The notes under the pieces: generated by a model
The model's input: only the letters and a program-made list of their open reading frames with translations
Database searches by the model: none
Told to the model about the DNA's origin: nothing
Origin: Algoriphagus sp. AK58
GTDB lineage: Bacteria > Bacteroidota > Bacteroidia > Cytophagales > Cyclobacteriaceae
DNA: 64,000 nucleotides
Direction of reading: 5' to 3'
Assembly: GCF_014324365.1 (NCBI RefSeq)
Contig: NZ_QEIG01000022.1
Coordinates: 62,001 to 126,000, forward strand
Shown: positions 54,507 through 63,422 of the stretch, piece after piece
How positions within the stretch are numbered: the first letter of the stretch is position 1
How the letters are laid out: each line of letters starts with the position of its first letter
Position numbers and translations under genes: made by a program

Positions 54507-55397
54507 TTACCAATTCACAAAAGAAATCCCAAACCCCAAGGTGGTTTGCCTGTGGTTGTAATCAATGAGGGTTTCGCCATACCCCGTAAATACTTGCATC
54601 TGCAAGTTCAGGTGTTTCAGTATGGGGTATTCGTAGGTCATCTGTGCACTGCCATGATTATCTTTCAATTTTAAGTTATTGCTTGCAGTCAGGTAGATAT
54701 GGTGTTTTCCTGGGTAATAGTTGAAAATGACCGAAGCCCGCCCCATGAATTGGGTGATTTCAGGGTTTTGATCGTCCTTGTCCGGAATCCTTATCCATGG
54801 CCTAATAATCAGGGACCAGTGGTCTTGTTCGAGGCCCAGATGAAAAATTACCCGATTCCAACTTCGGGAGAGAGGTATGTCTCTGCCATTAGACTGGTGA
54901 CTGAGGGAGAAACCAATCATTTTTCCCTTCATTCCGAGCAAGTTGAAATTGACCGGATAGTTGAAAATCAGTTCCGGTTCAAAATTCAATTCCCTGAAAG
55001 CTCGGGATCGCTCCAGGTTATACACTTGCCAAAATGCTTTTTGTGTAAAAGCAAGCCAAATATCTCCTTTTTCTGAGAAAAGGGATTGAGCTATTTTGGT
55101 TTTGAAGCTGAATTGAAAAGTGGCTTCATAGGATTTTAGGTCCAACGATTCAGTAGCGGAATAGACTGGATTCTCGCTTTGCGGAAGCTGGTTGGGATGG
55201 TTACTCCATTTGATTGCATTGAGGTAAAAAGGCTTGTATGGTATAAGGCGGAAGGTTTCTTTGTTTGTTTCAGCTCCGAGTTCCCAACTTTCAGAAAGAG
55301 TTGTGTAGCGGGAGGGAATGGTTGGTTTTTCTTTGATTTGAGCCAAGGCTACCCAAGAGAAAAAAAATGTCAGGAAGAACAAAGCCAGTTTTTTCAT
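54507..55397 (-). CDS. pldA: Outer-membrane phospholipase A
   Basis: 296 residues from the ATG at 55397. Signal peptide (cleavage after VALAQ). The OMPLA active site is present: His167 and Ser169 in SLSHQSNGRD and Asn181 in SRSWNRV, with the same spacing as His142/Ser144/Asn156 in E. coli. Twelve-stranded barrel expected, calcium-dependent, hydrolysing phospholipids that reach the outer leaflet. The C-terminus ends in GFGISFVNW, a normal barrel end. Lies behind the PaiB-like gene after a 71-bp gap. Confidence 0.9.
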   Translation of the reverse strand: MKKLALFFLTFFFSWVALAQIKEKPTIPSRYTTLSESWELGAETNKETFRLIPYKPFYLNAIKWSNHPNQLPQSENPVYSATESLDLKSYEATFQFSFKTKIAQSLFSEKGDIWLAFTQKAFWQVYNLERSRAFRELNFEPELIFNYPVNFNLLGMKGKMIGFSLSHQSNGRDIPLSRSWNRVIFHLGLEQDHWSLIIRPWIRIPDKDDQNPEITQFMGRASVIFNYYPGKHHIYLTASNNLKLKDNHGSAQMTYEYPILKHLNLQMQVFTGYGETLIDYNHRQTTLGFGISFVNW

Positions 55398-55529
55398 CAA
55401 ATTTTGAAGCTTTTTTGAGGCAAGTCCATAGGCTCAACCTTTTGGAAGGTTTACCTTGGTCTCCGATTGGGTGCTTAGTAATTTATTACAAAAGGCTGAG
55501 TAAATCAGAAATAATGGTAATTTAGTTTT

Positions 55530-57785
55530 ATGAACATTTCCACTGACCGACTGGAGTTGGCGGCACGTTTTGTGAACAACACCGGAGCTCCGATTTTTTT
55601 GACAGGGAAGGCAGGGACAGGAAAGACCACTTTTCTCCGAGCGCTTGCCCAACGCACCCACAAGCGATTTGTGATCTTGGCACCTACCGGCATTGCCGCG
55701 CTCAATGCCAAAGGAGTCACGATTCACTCCCAGTTTCTATTACCGTTTGGGACCTTTTTGCCAGTGCGTGAACCCGAAGGGAAGTACAGTGACCGACACG
55801 GTTTTTTCACCCAGCAAACGCTCGCCCGAAGTCATCCTCTGAACCAGTTTCGCCGTAACGTCCTCAAATCGATTGATCTCTTGGTCATCGATGAGGTCAG
55901 CATGCTTCGAGCGGATATCTTGGACGCGATCGACTACCGCATGCGAAGTGTGAAGAGGAATTACCACGTACCTTTTGGCGGGATTCAGGTTTTGTTTATT
56001 GGTGACCTGTACCAGCTACCGCCAGTGGTAAAGGACGAAGAATGGAGTGTCCTAAGCCGGTTTTATAAATCCATGCATTTCTTTGAGGCGAAAGCACTGC
56101 AAAATTCCGGATTAGTGTACCTCGAGCTTGATAAAATCTTTCGGCAGCAGGATGAGACATTTATCCGCATTCTAAATAATCTTCGAGACAATCTGTCCAC
56201 ACCCGAGGATGTACGAATCCTCAATCAGCACTACAAAACCCCAGATGAAATCCGGGATTTGCCTCCCTGCATTACACTGACCACCCATAACTACAAGGCG
56301 GACGAAATCAATCTCCGCGAACTCAGAAGTTTGGATGGGGCTTCCTTTTTTTATGACGCAGACATTGATCGGGAGTTTCCGGAGCATTTGTATCCCTTGC
56401 CCGAGTCCATCGAGCTCAAAGTCGGGGCCCGGGTCATGTTTATCAAAAATGATACCTCAGGCCTATCCTCTTATTTCAACGGTAAATTGGCTACTGTTTC
56501 GAAACTGACAACAGATCAGGTAGTGGTCGAAATGGATGATTCCGGAGAGGAGTACACCTTGAAAAAGGAGCTTTGGGAAAACAAAAAATACCGGATCAAT
56601 CCTGACACTAAAGAACTGGAAGAGGAAGTAATAGGCACTTTTTCCCAATTTCCGATTAAATTAGCTTGGGCAGTTACGGTACACAAAAGCCAAGGGCTAA
56701 CCTTTGATCGCGCGATTGTGGATGTGGGCCAAGCCTTTGCGCCAGGACAGGTGTATGTGGCGCTCAGCCGACTTCGAAGTCTGGATGGCTTGGTGCTGCG
56801 AACGCGTGTACAGACGGATGTCATCTACTCGGATGCCAAAGTCGTCGAGTTTACCCAAAGCAAATCCGCCACTCAAGACCTTGCCGGGCTCCTTCACCAA
56901 AATCAGCAAGCCTACCTTAGTCAGCTCATCGAATCGACTTTCGAGTTTGAATCCCTGATTTCTTCGATGACCCAATTTGACCGGGATCAGGAAACTACCT
57001 TGGAATTTGAAGAGGAAGATTTGAGAAAAGACTTGCCGGCGATTTTTGAGATTTTGGAAAAAGAGCGAGAGAACACGCGCAAATTCCGACAGCAATTACA
57101 GTCGCTCATTCAGTCCAAACACGAGGAAAAGCTACTGGACCGGGTAGAAAAGGGGACAGCCTATTACCTGGATCTTTTGGTAAAATCGCTCGAAATCCTC
57201 CTTAGGCATCAGTTGCGGATCGAGGATTTTGCCCGTATAAAAACTTATCAAAACGGCATCGAAGAACTTGAAATCGAGTTGCTTCGCAAATATACTGCGA
57301 TCGCCAAAAGCGGTAATCTCATTCAAGCTATCCTCAAAGGAGAAGTGGCTGAGAAAATGGAAGCCATAGATCTCCGAGTCAAGCAACTCCGCGTCAATCT
57401 GGTTGCTTTGATTCAAAAAGAGCTTCCCGAAAGGACTTTTGCCAAAAACAAAACCGGTCGTAAAAAGTCCAAAGAACCCAAAGAACCCAAGGAGAAAAAA
57501 GAAAATACCAAAGCCTGGAGCATCCGGCTTTTTCAGGAAGGAAAGACACCCGAGCAGATCGCCGAGGAACGTGGCTATACGGTCTCCACCATCATGGGGC
57601 ATCTGGCCCATGGGGTAAAACTTGGCCAAATCCAACTTGAAGATTTAGTCCCCCCCAAGACTATCCGGGAGATTCAGCACGTGGAAGAAAAGCTCGATTC
57701 CCTGAAGGCGTATTTTGAGCATTTTGGAGGGAAATATGACTACGGTACCCTGAGATTAGTGCTTTACTCAGGCAGGGAGGAATGA
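55530..57785 (+). CDS. Pif1/RecD2-like SF1 helicase with C-terminal HTH
   Basis: 751 residues. Walker A GKAGTGKTT (26-34), APTGIAALNAKGVTIHS, Walker B LLVIDEVSMLRADILD, GDLYQLPPV, HKSQGLTFDRAIVDVG and VYVALSRLRSLDGL are the SF1B motifs of Pif1-type 5'-3' DNA helicases. After about residue 450 comes a coiled-coil region and a basic linker (KKSKEPKEPKEKKE), then an HTH/HRDC-like domain (LFQEGKTPEQIAEERGYTVSTIMGHL) related to the RQC-type HTH of helicases. Bacteroidota often carry this fusion. Presumed role in replication-fork or G-quadruplex processing. Confidence 0.9.
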   Translation: MNISTDRLELAARFVNNTGAPIFLTGKAGTGKTTFLRALAQRTHKRFVILAPTGIAALNAKGVTIHSQFLLPFGTFLPVREPEGKYSDRHGFFTQQTLARSHPLNQFRRNVLKSIDLLVIDEVSMLRADILDAIDYRMRSVKRNYHVPFGGIQVLFIGDLYQLPPVVKDEEWSVLSRFYKSMHFFEAKALQNSGLVYLELDKIFRQQDETFIRILNNLRDNLSTPEDVRILNQHYKTPDEIRDLPPCITLTTHNYKADEINLRELRSLDGASFFYDADIDREFPEHLYPLPESIELKVGARVMFIKNDTSGLSSYFNGKLATVSKLTTDQVVVEMDDSGEEYTLKKELWENKKYRINPDTKELEEEVIGTFSQFPIKLAWAVTVHKSQGLTFDRAIVDVGQAFAPGQVYVALSRLRSLDGLVLRTRVQTDVIYSDAKVVEFTQSKSATQDLAGLLHQNQQAYLSQLIESTFEFESLISSMTQFDRDQETTLEFEEEDLRKDLPAIFEILEKERENTRKFRQQLQSLIQSKHEEKLLDRVEKGTAYYLDLLVKSLEILLRHQLRIEDFARIKTYQNGIEELEIELLRKYTAIAKSGNLIQAILKGEVAEKMEAIDLRVKQLRVNLVALIQKELPERTFAKNKTGRKKSKEPKEPKEKKENTKAWSIRLFQEGKTPEQIAEERGYTVSTIMGHLAHGVKLGQIQLEDLVPPKTIREIQHVEEKLDSLKAYFEHFGGKYDYGTLRLVLYSGREE

Positions 57786-57859
57786 AAGGAACCCACCATC
57801 AACTCTAGGTCAGGCCAGTTCGACTAAGGACTTGAATCATTCTAGGTTAAGATTTTTTC

Positions 57860-57964
57860 AACCACATAGCCCATAGAGCGCACCTAGTTTCTGTTCATTC
57901 ACAATAGGTTAGTTTGGATACGTACCATGGTGCGGGAACCTTGAGCCAGCCTGAGGTTCCTCAG
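57860..57964. repeat. Intergenic repeat copy and nested palindromes
   Basis: AACCACATAG (57860-57869) followed by CCCATAGAG resembles the palindrome at 43864. Further on, GGAACCT (57935) pairs with AGGTTCC (57954-57960), and CTGAGG-TT-CCTCAG (57951-57964) is a perfect overlapping palindrome, so two alternative hairpins are possible. Next comes a C/A-rich stretch with AACTTCC repeats. Confidence 0.55.
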
Positions 57965-58029
57965 TCAGGTATGAATCGTGCCTCATGAATCCCAACTTCC
58001 TTACTTCCACGCATTCCAACTTCCCAGCC

Positions 58030-59547
58030 TTAATACATCTTCTCACTCAGTACACTCATGATCGTCAGAATCCCTTCTTTGTAGTTTCCAAGGCGTATGT
58101 TTTCATTCGGACTGTGTTGGTTGTTGTCTGCGTTGACGGTGGGGATGGTGACAGCGGGAATTCCCAAAGCATCCACAAAAGGAGAAATAGGAATCGAACC
58201 GCCGGAAATTCGAATTTGCACCGGATCCTGACCAAAGGCACGGTTCATTGCCTTTCTTAGCCAAGCACCTGTCGGAGAATCCATTGGCGTCCGGAAAGCT
58301 TGATAGGAAATTGAGGTATTAACTTTTACAATTTTAGGATTAGTCATGCGCTCCTCATCGGTAGGATCTTTTTCCACGATATGAAAGCCTTGCTTGCGGA
58401 TATGGTCTTTGATCAATCCAAAAAGCCTTACCGGATCGGATTCCGGAACCAAGCGTATGTCCAGTTCGGCTACGGCCGTTGCTGGTATAATGGTGGTTGC
58501 CTGTGCGCCAGTATATCCTGCCGACATTCCTCGGATATTGAGTGAAGGATAGTTGATGCTTTCTTGATAGCTTTTTCCAACTTGATCGGTGCGGCCAAGG
58601 CCCAATCGCTTTTTTACCGCAGGTTCATTGTCCGGAACGGCAGCGAAGATCTTTTGCTCAGCTTCCGTAAAGGTGATGCCATCATAGAATCCCGGGATGA
58701 CCACTCTCCCGTTTTCATCCTTCATGGAGGCCAAAAGTTGGGACATCAGCAAAGCCGGATTGGGGGCGTAATTGCCGTAATGCCCACTGTGCTGTGGAAG
58801 CTTGGGACCGTAGGTGGTGAGGAAAAGTTCCGAAATTCCTCTTGCACCATAGCTAAGTGTAGGCAGATTGGAGGTGTGGCGTGGGCCGTCCATGATGAGC
58901 ATGAGATCAGCGGCCAGTTTGTCTTTGTATTGAACCACTGCGGCGGGTAGTCTTGGCGAACCCTGTTCCTCCTCAAAGTCCAGGATGATTTTCACGGAAT
59001 AATCCGGAGAAATACCTGCTTCGGTCAGGGCATCCCAAGCAGTAATAAACATCGCCAAGGGGCCCTTGTCATCGGAAGTGGAGCGACCAAAAATTCTCCA
59101 TTCGGGATTGTATTCCGTTCTCAGTCTTTCCATGGGCAGGACTTCCCATGTTCCGGAAGCCGTTTGCGCTTTGAGCACAGGCTCGTAAGCATTGGGCTGA
59201 TCCCACTTGCTGATATCTACTGCCTGTCCGTCCACATGGAAGTAAAAAAGTGCCGTTTTTTTAGCGTTTGGTTGCTTTTTCTCCACCAAAAGTAAGGGGA
59301 TTCCCCCCGTGTCCAATCGTTCGGTGGTCCACTTTCGGGCAGCAAAAACCTGCTCACACCATTTGATGTTGACCTCGATCTGCTCCGGGAAAACCGCATC
59401 ATTCGGCATCGCAACGATCTCTTGGAGGAGTCTTAAGCCAGATTGCCATTGTTTTTCTGTTAGTGCTTCCAGGCGGGCTCGGTCAGGAGATTGGGCAAAT
59501 AGGCCTGTGGAAACTAACAGGGCTAGGCCTAGACATAACTGTTTCAT
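58030..59547 (-). CDS. Exported M20 family metallopeptidase (dipeptidase-like)
   Basis: 505 residues from the ATG at 59547, which begins a signal peptide ending at GLFAQ; the frame is open about 83 codons further up but this part lacks a sensible start or signal. M20 zinc sites: FHVDGQAV, GRSTSDDKGP, DFEEEQGSPR, and a terminal HSPNENI His. Family members are carnosinase/CNDP-like dipeptidases and related aminoacylases. Contains the dimerisation lid domain (about 200-310). Periplasmic peptide hydrolysis is likely. Confidence 0.93.
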   Translation of the reverse strand: MKQLCLGLALLVSTGLFAQSPDRARLEALTEKQWQSGLRLLQEIVAMPNDAVFPEQIEVNIKWCEQVFAARKWTTERLDTGGIPLLLVEKKQPNAKKTALFYFHVDGQAVDISKWDQPNAYEPVLKAQTASGTWEVLPMERLRTEYNPEWRIFGRSTSDDKGPLAMFITAWDALTEAGISPDYSVKIILDFEEEQGSPRLPAAVVQYKDKLAADLMLIMDGPRHTSNLPTLSYGARGISELFLTTYGPKLPQHSGHYGNYAPNPALLMSQLLASMKDENGRVVIPGFYDGITFTEAEQKIFAAVPDNEPAVKKRLGLGRTDQVGKSYQESINYPSLNIRGMSAGYTGAQATTIIPATAVAELDIRLVPESDPVRLFGLIKDHIRKQGFHIVEKDPTDEERMTNPKIVKVNTSISYQAFRTPMDSPTGAWLRKAMNRAFGQDPVQIRISGGSIPISPFVDALGIPAVTIPTVNADNNQHSPNENIRLGNYKEGILTIMSVLSEKMY

Positions 59548-59774
59548 AGGTAGGTGATTTTCTTTTACCGATTTACACAGAAAATGCCAGAGGTGCACAA
59601 TAGTTTTGCTGCGAAATGGACTATGGCTAAAAGTTAGGTTGCATGGTTTTTTGGAAGGGGATAACCTATGGAGCAGGATCAATGGTCTCTCCCTTGACCA
59701 AGTGAAGACTCCTTTCGCTGAATGACGCTTATTTACACAGATCGAAAAAAATCTTTCCCGCCTCCGGAATTGGA

Positions 59775-60233
59775 TTACAAATCCTTGATAAAACAAACGA
59801 TCCGCTCAGTTTCTCTGAACCCTGCTTTAGAGTGGAAATTGATGCTATGTGCATTAGAAATGGGGGTATCAGAAGCCATTTGCTTGATTCCCTTTGTTTT
59901 GGCCCAGTTTTCACCGGCTTGGATTAGCCTTTTGCCAAGCCCTTTATTTCTGTACTCAGGTTTAATAAAAATCCCTTCCAGGTATGCAGTGGGGCGATTT
60001 TCTGCTCCTTCCACGTAGTCAAATCGAACCGACACATGGATAAACCCAATGCCATTTTCCCGATTTTTAAGTAGAAAACAGGCATCATGGTCAGATGGGA
60101 TTAAACTGAGGTAATATTCTCTTTCCTCCTCATATTGGCAGTCATGCCAAAGCTCAAGAGTAAGCCTGGTGAAGGTGTCCAGGTTGTGAGGTAAAAGCTT
60201 TTCAATTACAATTTCAGGATTCTGTTCGGTCAT
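59775..60233 (-). CDS. GNAT acetyltransferase, AAC(6')-I-like
   Basis: 152 residues of the GNAT family. AYLEGIFIKPEYRNKGLGKRLI carries the acetyl-CoA binding RNKGLG, and WAKTKGIKQMASDT together with HSKAGFRETERIVCFIKDL closely recall the aminoglycoside 6'-N-acetyltransferase AAC(6')-I group. LWHDCQYEEEREYYLSL at the N-terminus also fits. The quoted stretches are motif resemblances seen by eye, not a search result. It overlaps the next gene by 4 bp (ATGA), so it is native rather than a cassette. Confidence 0.75.
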   Translation of the reverse strand: MTEQNPEIVIEKLLPHNLDTFTRLTLELWHDCQYEEEREYYLSLIPSDHDACFLLKNRENGIGFIHVSVRFDYVEGAENRPTAYLEGIFIKPEYRNKGLGKRLIQAGENWAKTKGIKQMASDTPISNAHSINFHSKAGFRETERIVCFIKDL

Positions 60234-60694
60234 TCTTCCACGTTCAGATTTAATTGCCTTCCCTCTTTTTGTGCTTTTTCATCCATTGCAGCCCCAACTG
60301 CAATGCCTATGGCCATCCCGAAAGGCAAACCCAATCCTAAAAATGCCATGTTGTCCAGCATACTTCCAAATACCACCCCGAAAGGCAATCCAAATGCAGA
60401 CATTCCCAGGACCATCCACTGTGAGCGATAGTGGTGTCTTGGCACCAGATGCAGTTCTTTTTCTACCAGTTTTAGTATTTCAGATAGCTTTTGGGAAAGC
60501 ATTTTTTCCGCAGACTTTTCCTTGGGGTTGAAAGAATTGACCTTTTCCAGTTTCTCGTTGATCGAGCTTACAATCGAATCCGGCAATTCTCTTTTTCTGA
60601 GTTCATATACCAATCGGCGGAGCTTCACCAGCTGATCTTTACTTCCCTTGTTCGCGAGGAATAGTTCGTTTTCATTGAGTTCAATCAGATTCAT
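60230..60694 (-). CDS. Small membrane protein with coiled coil and glycine-zipper helices
   Basis: 154 residues. The first about 85 are charged helical (probable coiled coil, LRRLVYELRKRELPDSIV, EKLEKVNSF). Two membrane helices follow, rich in Gly (FGLPFGVVFGSMLDNMAFLGLGLPFGMAIGIAVGAAMD, glycine zipper), and a short polar tail. No known name. First gene of a two-gene unit with the acetyltransferase, by ATGA overlap. It may form a membrane oligomer; this is inference from composition. Confidence 0.7.
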   Translation of the reverse strand: MNLIELNENELFLANKGSKDQLVKLRRLVYELRKRELPDSIVSSINEKLEKVNSFNPKEKSAEKMLSQKLSEILKLVEKELHLVPRHHYRSQWMVLGMSAFGLPFGVVFGSMLDNMAFLGLGLPFGMAIGIAVGAAMDEKAQKEGRQLNLNVEE

Positions 60695-60834
60695 CAGAAT
60701 TAAAGGTTAATAGGTTGAGGCTAGCTTAAGGTGGTTGAATCAATTCTAAACTTGATTTTCATGGTTTACCTAAGTCAATTCTGAGAATCCAGCTTCTTGT
60801 AGAAAGAGAAAGACAGATTTTCTGCTTATTTCTA

Positions 60835-61935
60835 TCATTCCAGAGCCGTTTCGTTGTATTGGATATCGGTAATTTTCAGATGGAGCCATGTCCAATCTCC
60901 CTCCTCGAGTTTCCAGGTCGCGGTCATTTCGATAGGCACCCTGATCCCCTGCATTTCCCCATGTTGTGAGACCTCAAGCACCCATTCGTGGCGTTTAGAA
61001 TCCGGCTTATTTCCCTGGAATCGCCATGCTGAAAATCTGTAAAAATCTCCCTCTGAGGTAAAGTAGAAAATGCCACTTCCCCTTGTCCCGTTTACCTCTA
61101 AGGTGGCTTTTGCCGTGCTGTCGCTTAGGGCCTCCCAAGCAATGCGTTGATCCAAAGCGAAAGAAGGAAACCAAACCATCTCGCCAAGGAAGCGCTGAAG
61201 ACTTCCTTCGTCCAGCTTTTCCCCTTTTTCATCCACTATTGCAAACAGCGAATTGATCAGGATAAGCATTTCGCCTCTGCCGGAGAAAAATTTATCCCTA
61301 CCACGAAAGAACAGGAACGGGTTCATCTTGACATCCACCGACCAAATAAATCCAGGCTCTTCTAGGCTGCTGTATTGTATAGCGCTTGCTTCAAACCATT
61401 TTTCCTGATCGGGTTTGAGTTTCATTTTTGCGTCCTGATATACTTTTCCGAGAACCAACTTTGGTTTTCCTACCATATTCGATCTCTTCAGCCATTTTTG
61501 GACTGGTTCAGGCAAATTGTTTAAGTCCCCCTCCCTGACCACAACCGGGGATTGAAATTTGACCCGGGTCAGGAGCGTGTCTGTTTCTGATAGGATGCGC
61601 CTTTCAAAAAGAAATTCCCCCAATCCGACCATACAGACCAATAGAATGAGAAAATTGGGAAGGGTGCCGAACTTGGCATCTTGCCAAACCATGAAAATCA
61701 GAATCTGCGAAAGGAGCAAGGCCGCCAGGCCCAGCACCCAAGCATAACGATGGGAAAGGAAAAACAGAATAGCATATCCGATGAAAAGCAAAGCCGTCAG
61801 CAACCAGAAAAGTCCCATAGGGCGGGAGATCACCAGAGTAAATTCTTTGATTTCCCGGAGTTCAAATCCTTTGACAAAGCCCAGGAAATGAATCAGACCA
61901 TGGATAACAATCAGTGACAAAAAAGCAGCTTTCAT
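60835..61935 (-). CDS. DUF6544/DUF6920-like membrane protein
   Basis: 366 residues. Four N-terminal membrane helices (KAAFLSLIVIHGLIHFLGFVKGF, read as FLSLIVIHGLIHFLG) followed by a beta-rich domain of about 220 residues with LPEPVQKWLKRSNMVG, ATLEVNGTRGSGIFYF and FYRFSAWRFQGN. This organisation matches the family annotated DUF6544 (DUF6920), function unknown. Alone between two spacers. The His-rich first helix (HGLIHF) is notable. Confidence 0.7.
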   Translation of the reverse strand: MKAAFLSLIVIHGLIHFLGFVKGFELREIKEFTLVISRPMGLFWLLTALLFIGYAILFFLSHRYAWVLGLAALLLSQILIFMVWQDAKFGTLPNFLILLVCMVGLGEFLFERRILSETDTLLTRVKFQSPVVVREGDLNNLPEPVQKWLKRSNMVGKPKLVLGKVYQDAKMKLKPDQEKWFEASAIQYSSLEEPGFIWSVDVKMNPFLFFRGRDKFFSGRGEMLILINSLFAIVDEKGEKLDEGSLQRFLGEMVWFPSFALDQRIAWEALSDSTAKATLEVNGTRGSGIFYFTSEGDFYRFSAWRFQGNKPDSKRHEWVLEVSQHGEMQGIRVPIEMTATWKLEEGDWTWLHLKITDIQYNETALE

Positions 61936-62075
61936 AAGCTTTGAAAAAGGTGTATACCGGATTTTTAAGCGCCAGTTTCCCTAAGTTAATCTGATTAAAT
62001 CAGTTTTTCTAGCAGCAGGTAGTGTAAAAAAAGTGGTTTGTGAACCTCTTTCGGGCGAGAGGAAATTACCAACCC

Positions 62076-62125
62076 CAGCGAGGAAAAAAGCTTTTTGTTT
62101 TCTCAAAATGCTTTCCCCTTCGCTG
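62076..62125 (-). terminator. Candidate terminator after the PII-like gene
   Basis: CAGCGAGGAAAAAAGC (62076-62091) is imperfectly mirrored by GCTTTCCCCTTCGCTG (62110-62125). It lies 17 bp past the PII-like stop. No strong T-tract is seen, so it could also be a plain hairpin. Confidence 0.35.
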
Positions 62126-62141
62126 AGTTAAATCCCTGAAA

Positions 62142-62435
62142 TCAGAAATGATCGCTACGAACTACCCGCACTGGATGAGAGAACGCAATCATGGCATAGC
62201 GGTCAAAGTATTTTTCCTGCAGATGCTTTAGGATTTTCTGGCTGGTTTCTTCCGAAACAATACTTTCGATTTTTACATTTTCTCCCTCCCAGGGATTATC
62301 CCGGGTGTGGCCTAGATGCTTACCTGTGACCGAGGTAAGCGTGAACCCTTTTGCCCCCAATTGTTCGATTTCTTTTTCGATCACCGGTGCAAGTACGTCT
62401 TCAGTGATGATGGTAAGTAAAGTAAATTCAGTCAT
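62142..62435 (-). CDS. PII-like (SbtB-type) regulatory protein
   Basis: 97 residues from the ATG at 62435. ferredoxin-like PII fold: EFTLLTIITEDVLAPVIEKEIEQLG at the start, a loop of about 14 residues after TSVTGKHLGHTRDN in the T-loop position, VKIESIVSEE and the closing YAMIAFSHPVRVVRSDHF-type strand. It lacks the uridylylation Tyr of GlnB and follows sbtA by 12 bp, the layout of cyanobacterial sbtA-sbtB. SbtB proteins bind adenine nucleotides and, in cyanobacteria, c-di-AMP; here this is inference. Confidence 0.8.
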   Translation of the reverse strand: MTEFTLLTIITEDVLAPVIEKEIEQLGAKGFTLTSVTGKHLGHTRDNPWEGENVKIESIVSEETSQKILKHLQEKYFDRYAMIAFSHPVRVVRSDHF

Positions 62436-62447
62436 CTGCGGCAAAGA

Positions 62448-63410
62448 TTAATGGTAAAGAAATTCGGCAAACTGATGGTACATCGGAATGCCAAGGATGA
62501 TATTGAAGGGAAAAGTAATCGCAAGGGCTGCGGTCAGGTAGTAGGAAGGGTTGGCCTCCGGAAGGGCTACTCGGCAAGCCGCAGGTGCGGCAATGTAGGA
62601 GGCACTGGCGGCCAAGACGCCCAGAATTGTAGCTCCACCCAGACTCAACCCCGCAAGGTGTCCAAGCCAAATGCCAAGGACGGCATGAACAATGGGGAAG
62701 AAAATTCCAAATCCGATGATCATCAACCCGCCTTTTTTCAGATCTGAAAGTTTTCGGCCTGCGACCAAACCGGCTTCCAAAAGGAAGAGTGTCAAGACTC
62801 CTTTGAATGGGGTGTCAAAAAGAGGGGAAACTTGCTCCCAACCGCTTTTCCCCACAGCAAATCCAATGATCAAAAAACCAAGCAGCAGAAGGCTGCTTTT
62901 GCCGGCAATCAACTCGCGGGCTATTTCTTTAAGCGAAACCTCCGAATGACTTGCGCTGGAAGGAGCATTGATCCGAGCCAAAGAGATGCCGATCAAAATG
63001 GCCGGTATTTCCATCATGGCCAACATGCTGGGCATAAATTCCTCGAAGGAAATCCCCAGCGTCTCATGAAAAGCGATAGCGGCACTGAAGGTAACTGCAG
63101 AAACAGATCCGTAATGGGCTGCCAGAGCGGCTGCATTGGGTACGTCGAACTTTCCTGCTTTGCGCATGATCCAATACGTCCACAAGGGGATAGTGCAGCA
63201 GAGACCGATAGCCACGGCCGCGGGTAGGATGACTTCGTCCAGCGAAGCCAAAGAGAGCTTGTATCCTCCCTTCATGCCTATGGCAATCAGTAGGTAAATG
63301 GTGAGTGACTGGTAAAGCGAGTCAGGAAATTTCAGATCGCTTTTTACCCTTGCTGCAGTGATTCCCAGCAGAAAGGCTAGGACCATAGGAGATAATAGGC
63401 TTGTCAGCAT
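62448..63410 (-). CDS. sbtA: SbtA-type sodium-dependent bicarbonate transporter
   Basis: 320 residues, about ten membrane helices, of the PF05982 family. Start LLSPMVLAFLLGITAARVKSDLKFPDSLYQSLTIYLLIAIGMKGG and the inverted-repeat partner around LGFLIIGFAVGKSG and FLLEAGLVAGRKLSDL are typical. It imports bicarbonate with sodium in cyanobacteria. The flanking carbonic anhydrase and PII-like gene support the bicarbonate assignment. A heterotroph might need it to supply carboxylases. Confidence 0.85.
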   Translation of the reverse strand: MLTSLLSPMVLAFLLGITAARVKSDLKFPDSLYQSLTIYLLIAIGMKGGYKLSLASLDEVILPAAVAIGLCCTIPLWTYWIMRKAGKFDVPNAAALAAHYGSVSAVTFSAAIAFHETLGISFEEFMPSMLAMMEIPAILIGISLARINAPSSASHSEVSLKEIARELIAGKSSLLLLGFLIIGFAVGKSGWEQVSPLFDTPFKGVLTLFLLEAGLVAGRKLSDLKKGGLMIIGFGIFFPIVHAVLGIWLGHLAGLSLGGATILGVLAASASYIAAPAACRVALPEANPSYYLTAALAITFPFNIILGIPMYHQFAEFLYH

Positions 63411-63422
63411 GTGTTGTTGGAT

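Noticed and set aside
55530..57785. Defence-system helicase
   Set aside because: Pif1-like helicases with this HTH tail are widespread housekeeping genes in Bacteroidota and no nuclease or defence partner adjoins it.
59548..59796. N-terminal extension of the M20 peptidase
   Set aside because: The additional 83 codons precede a perfect signal peptide and would bury it; they also overlap the 3' end of the acetyltransferase gene.
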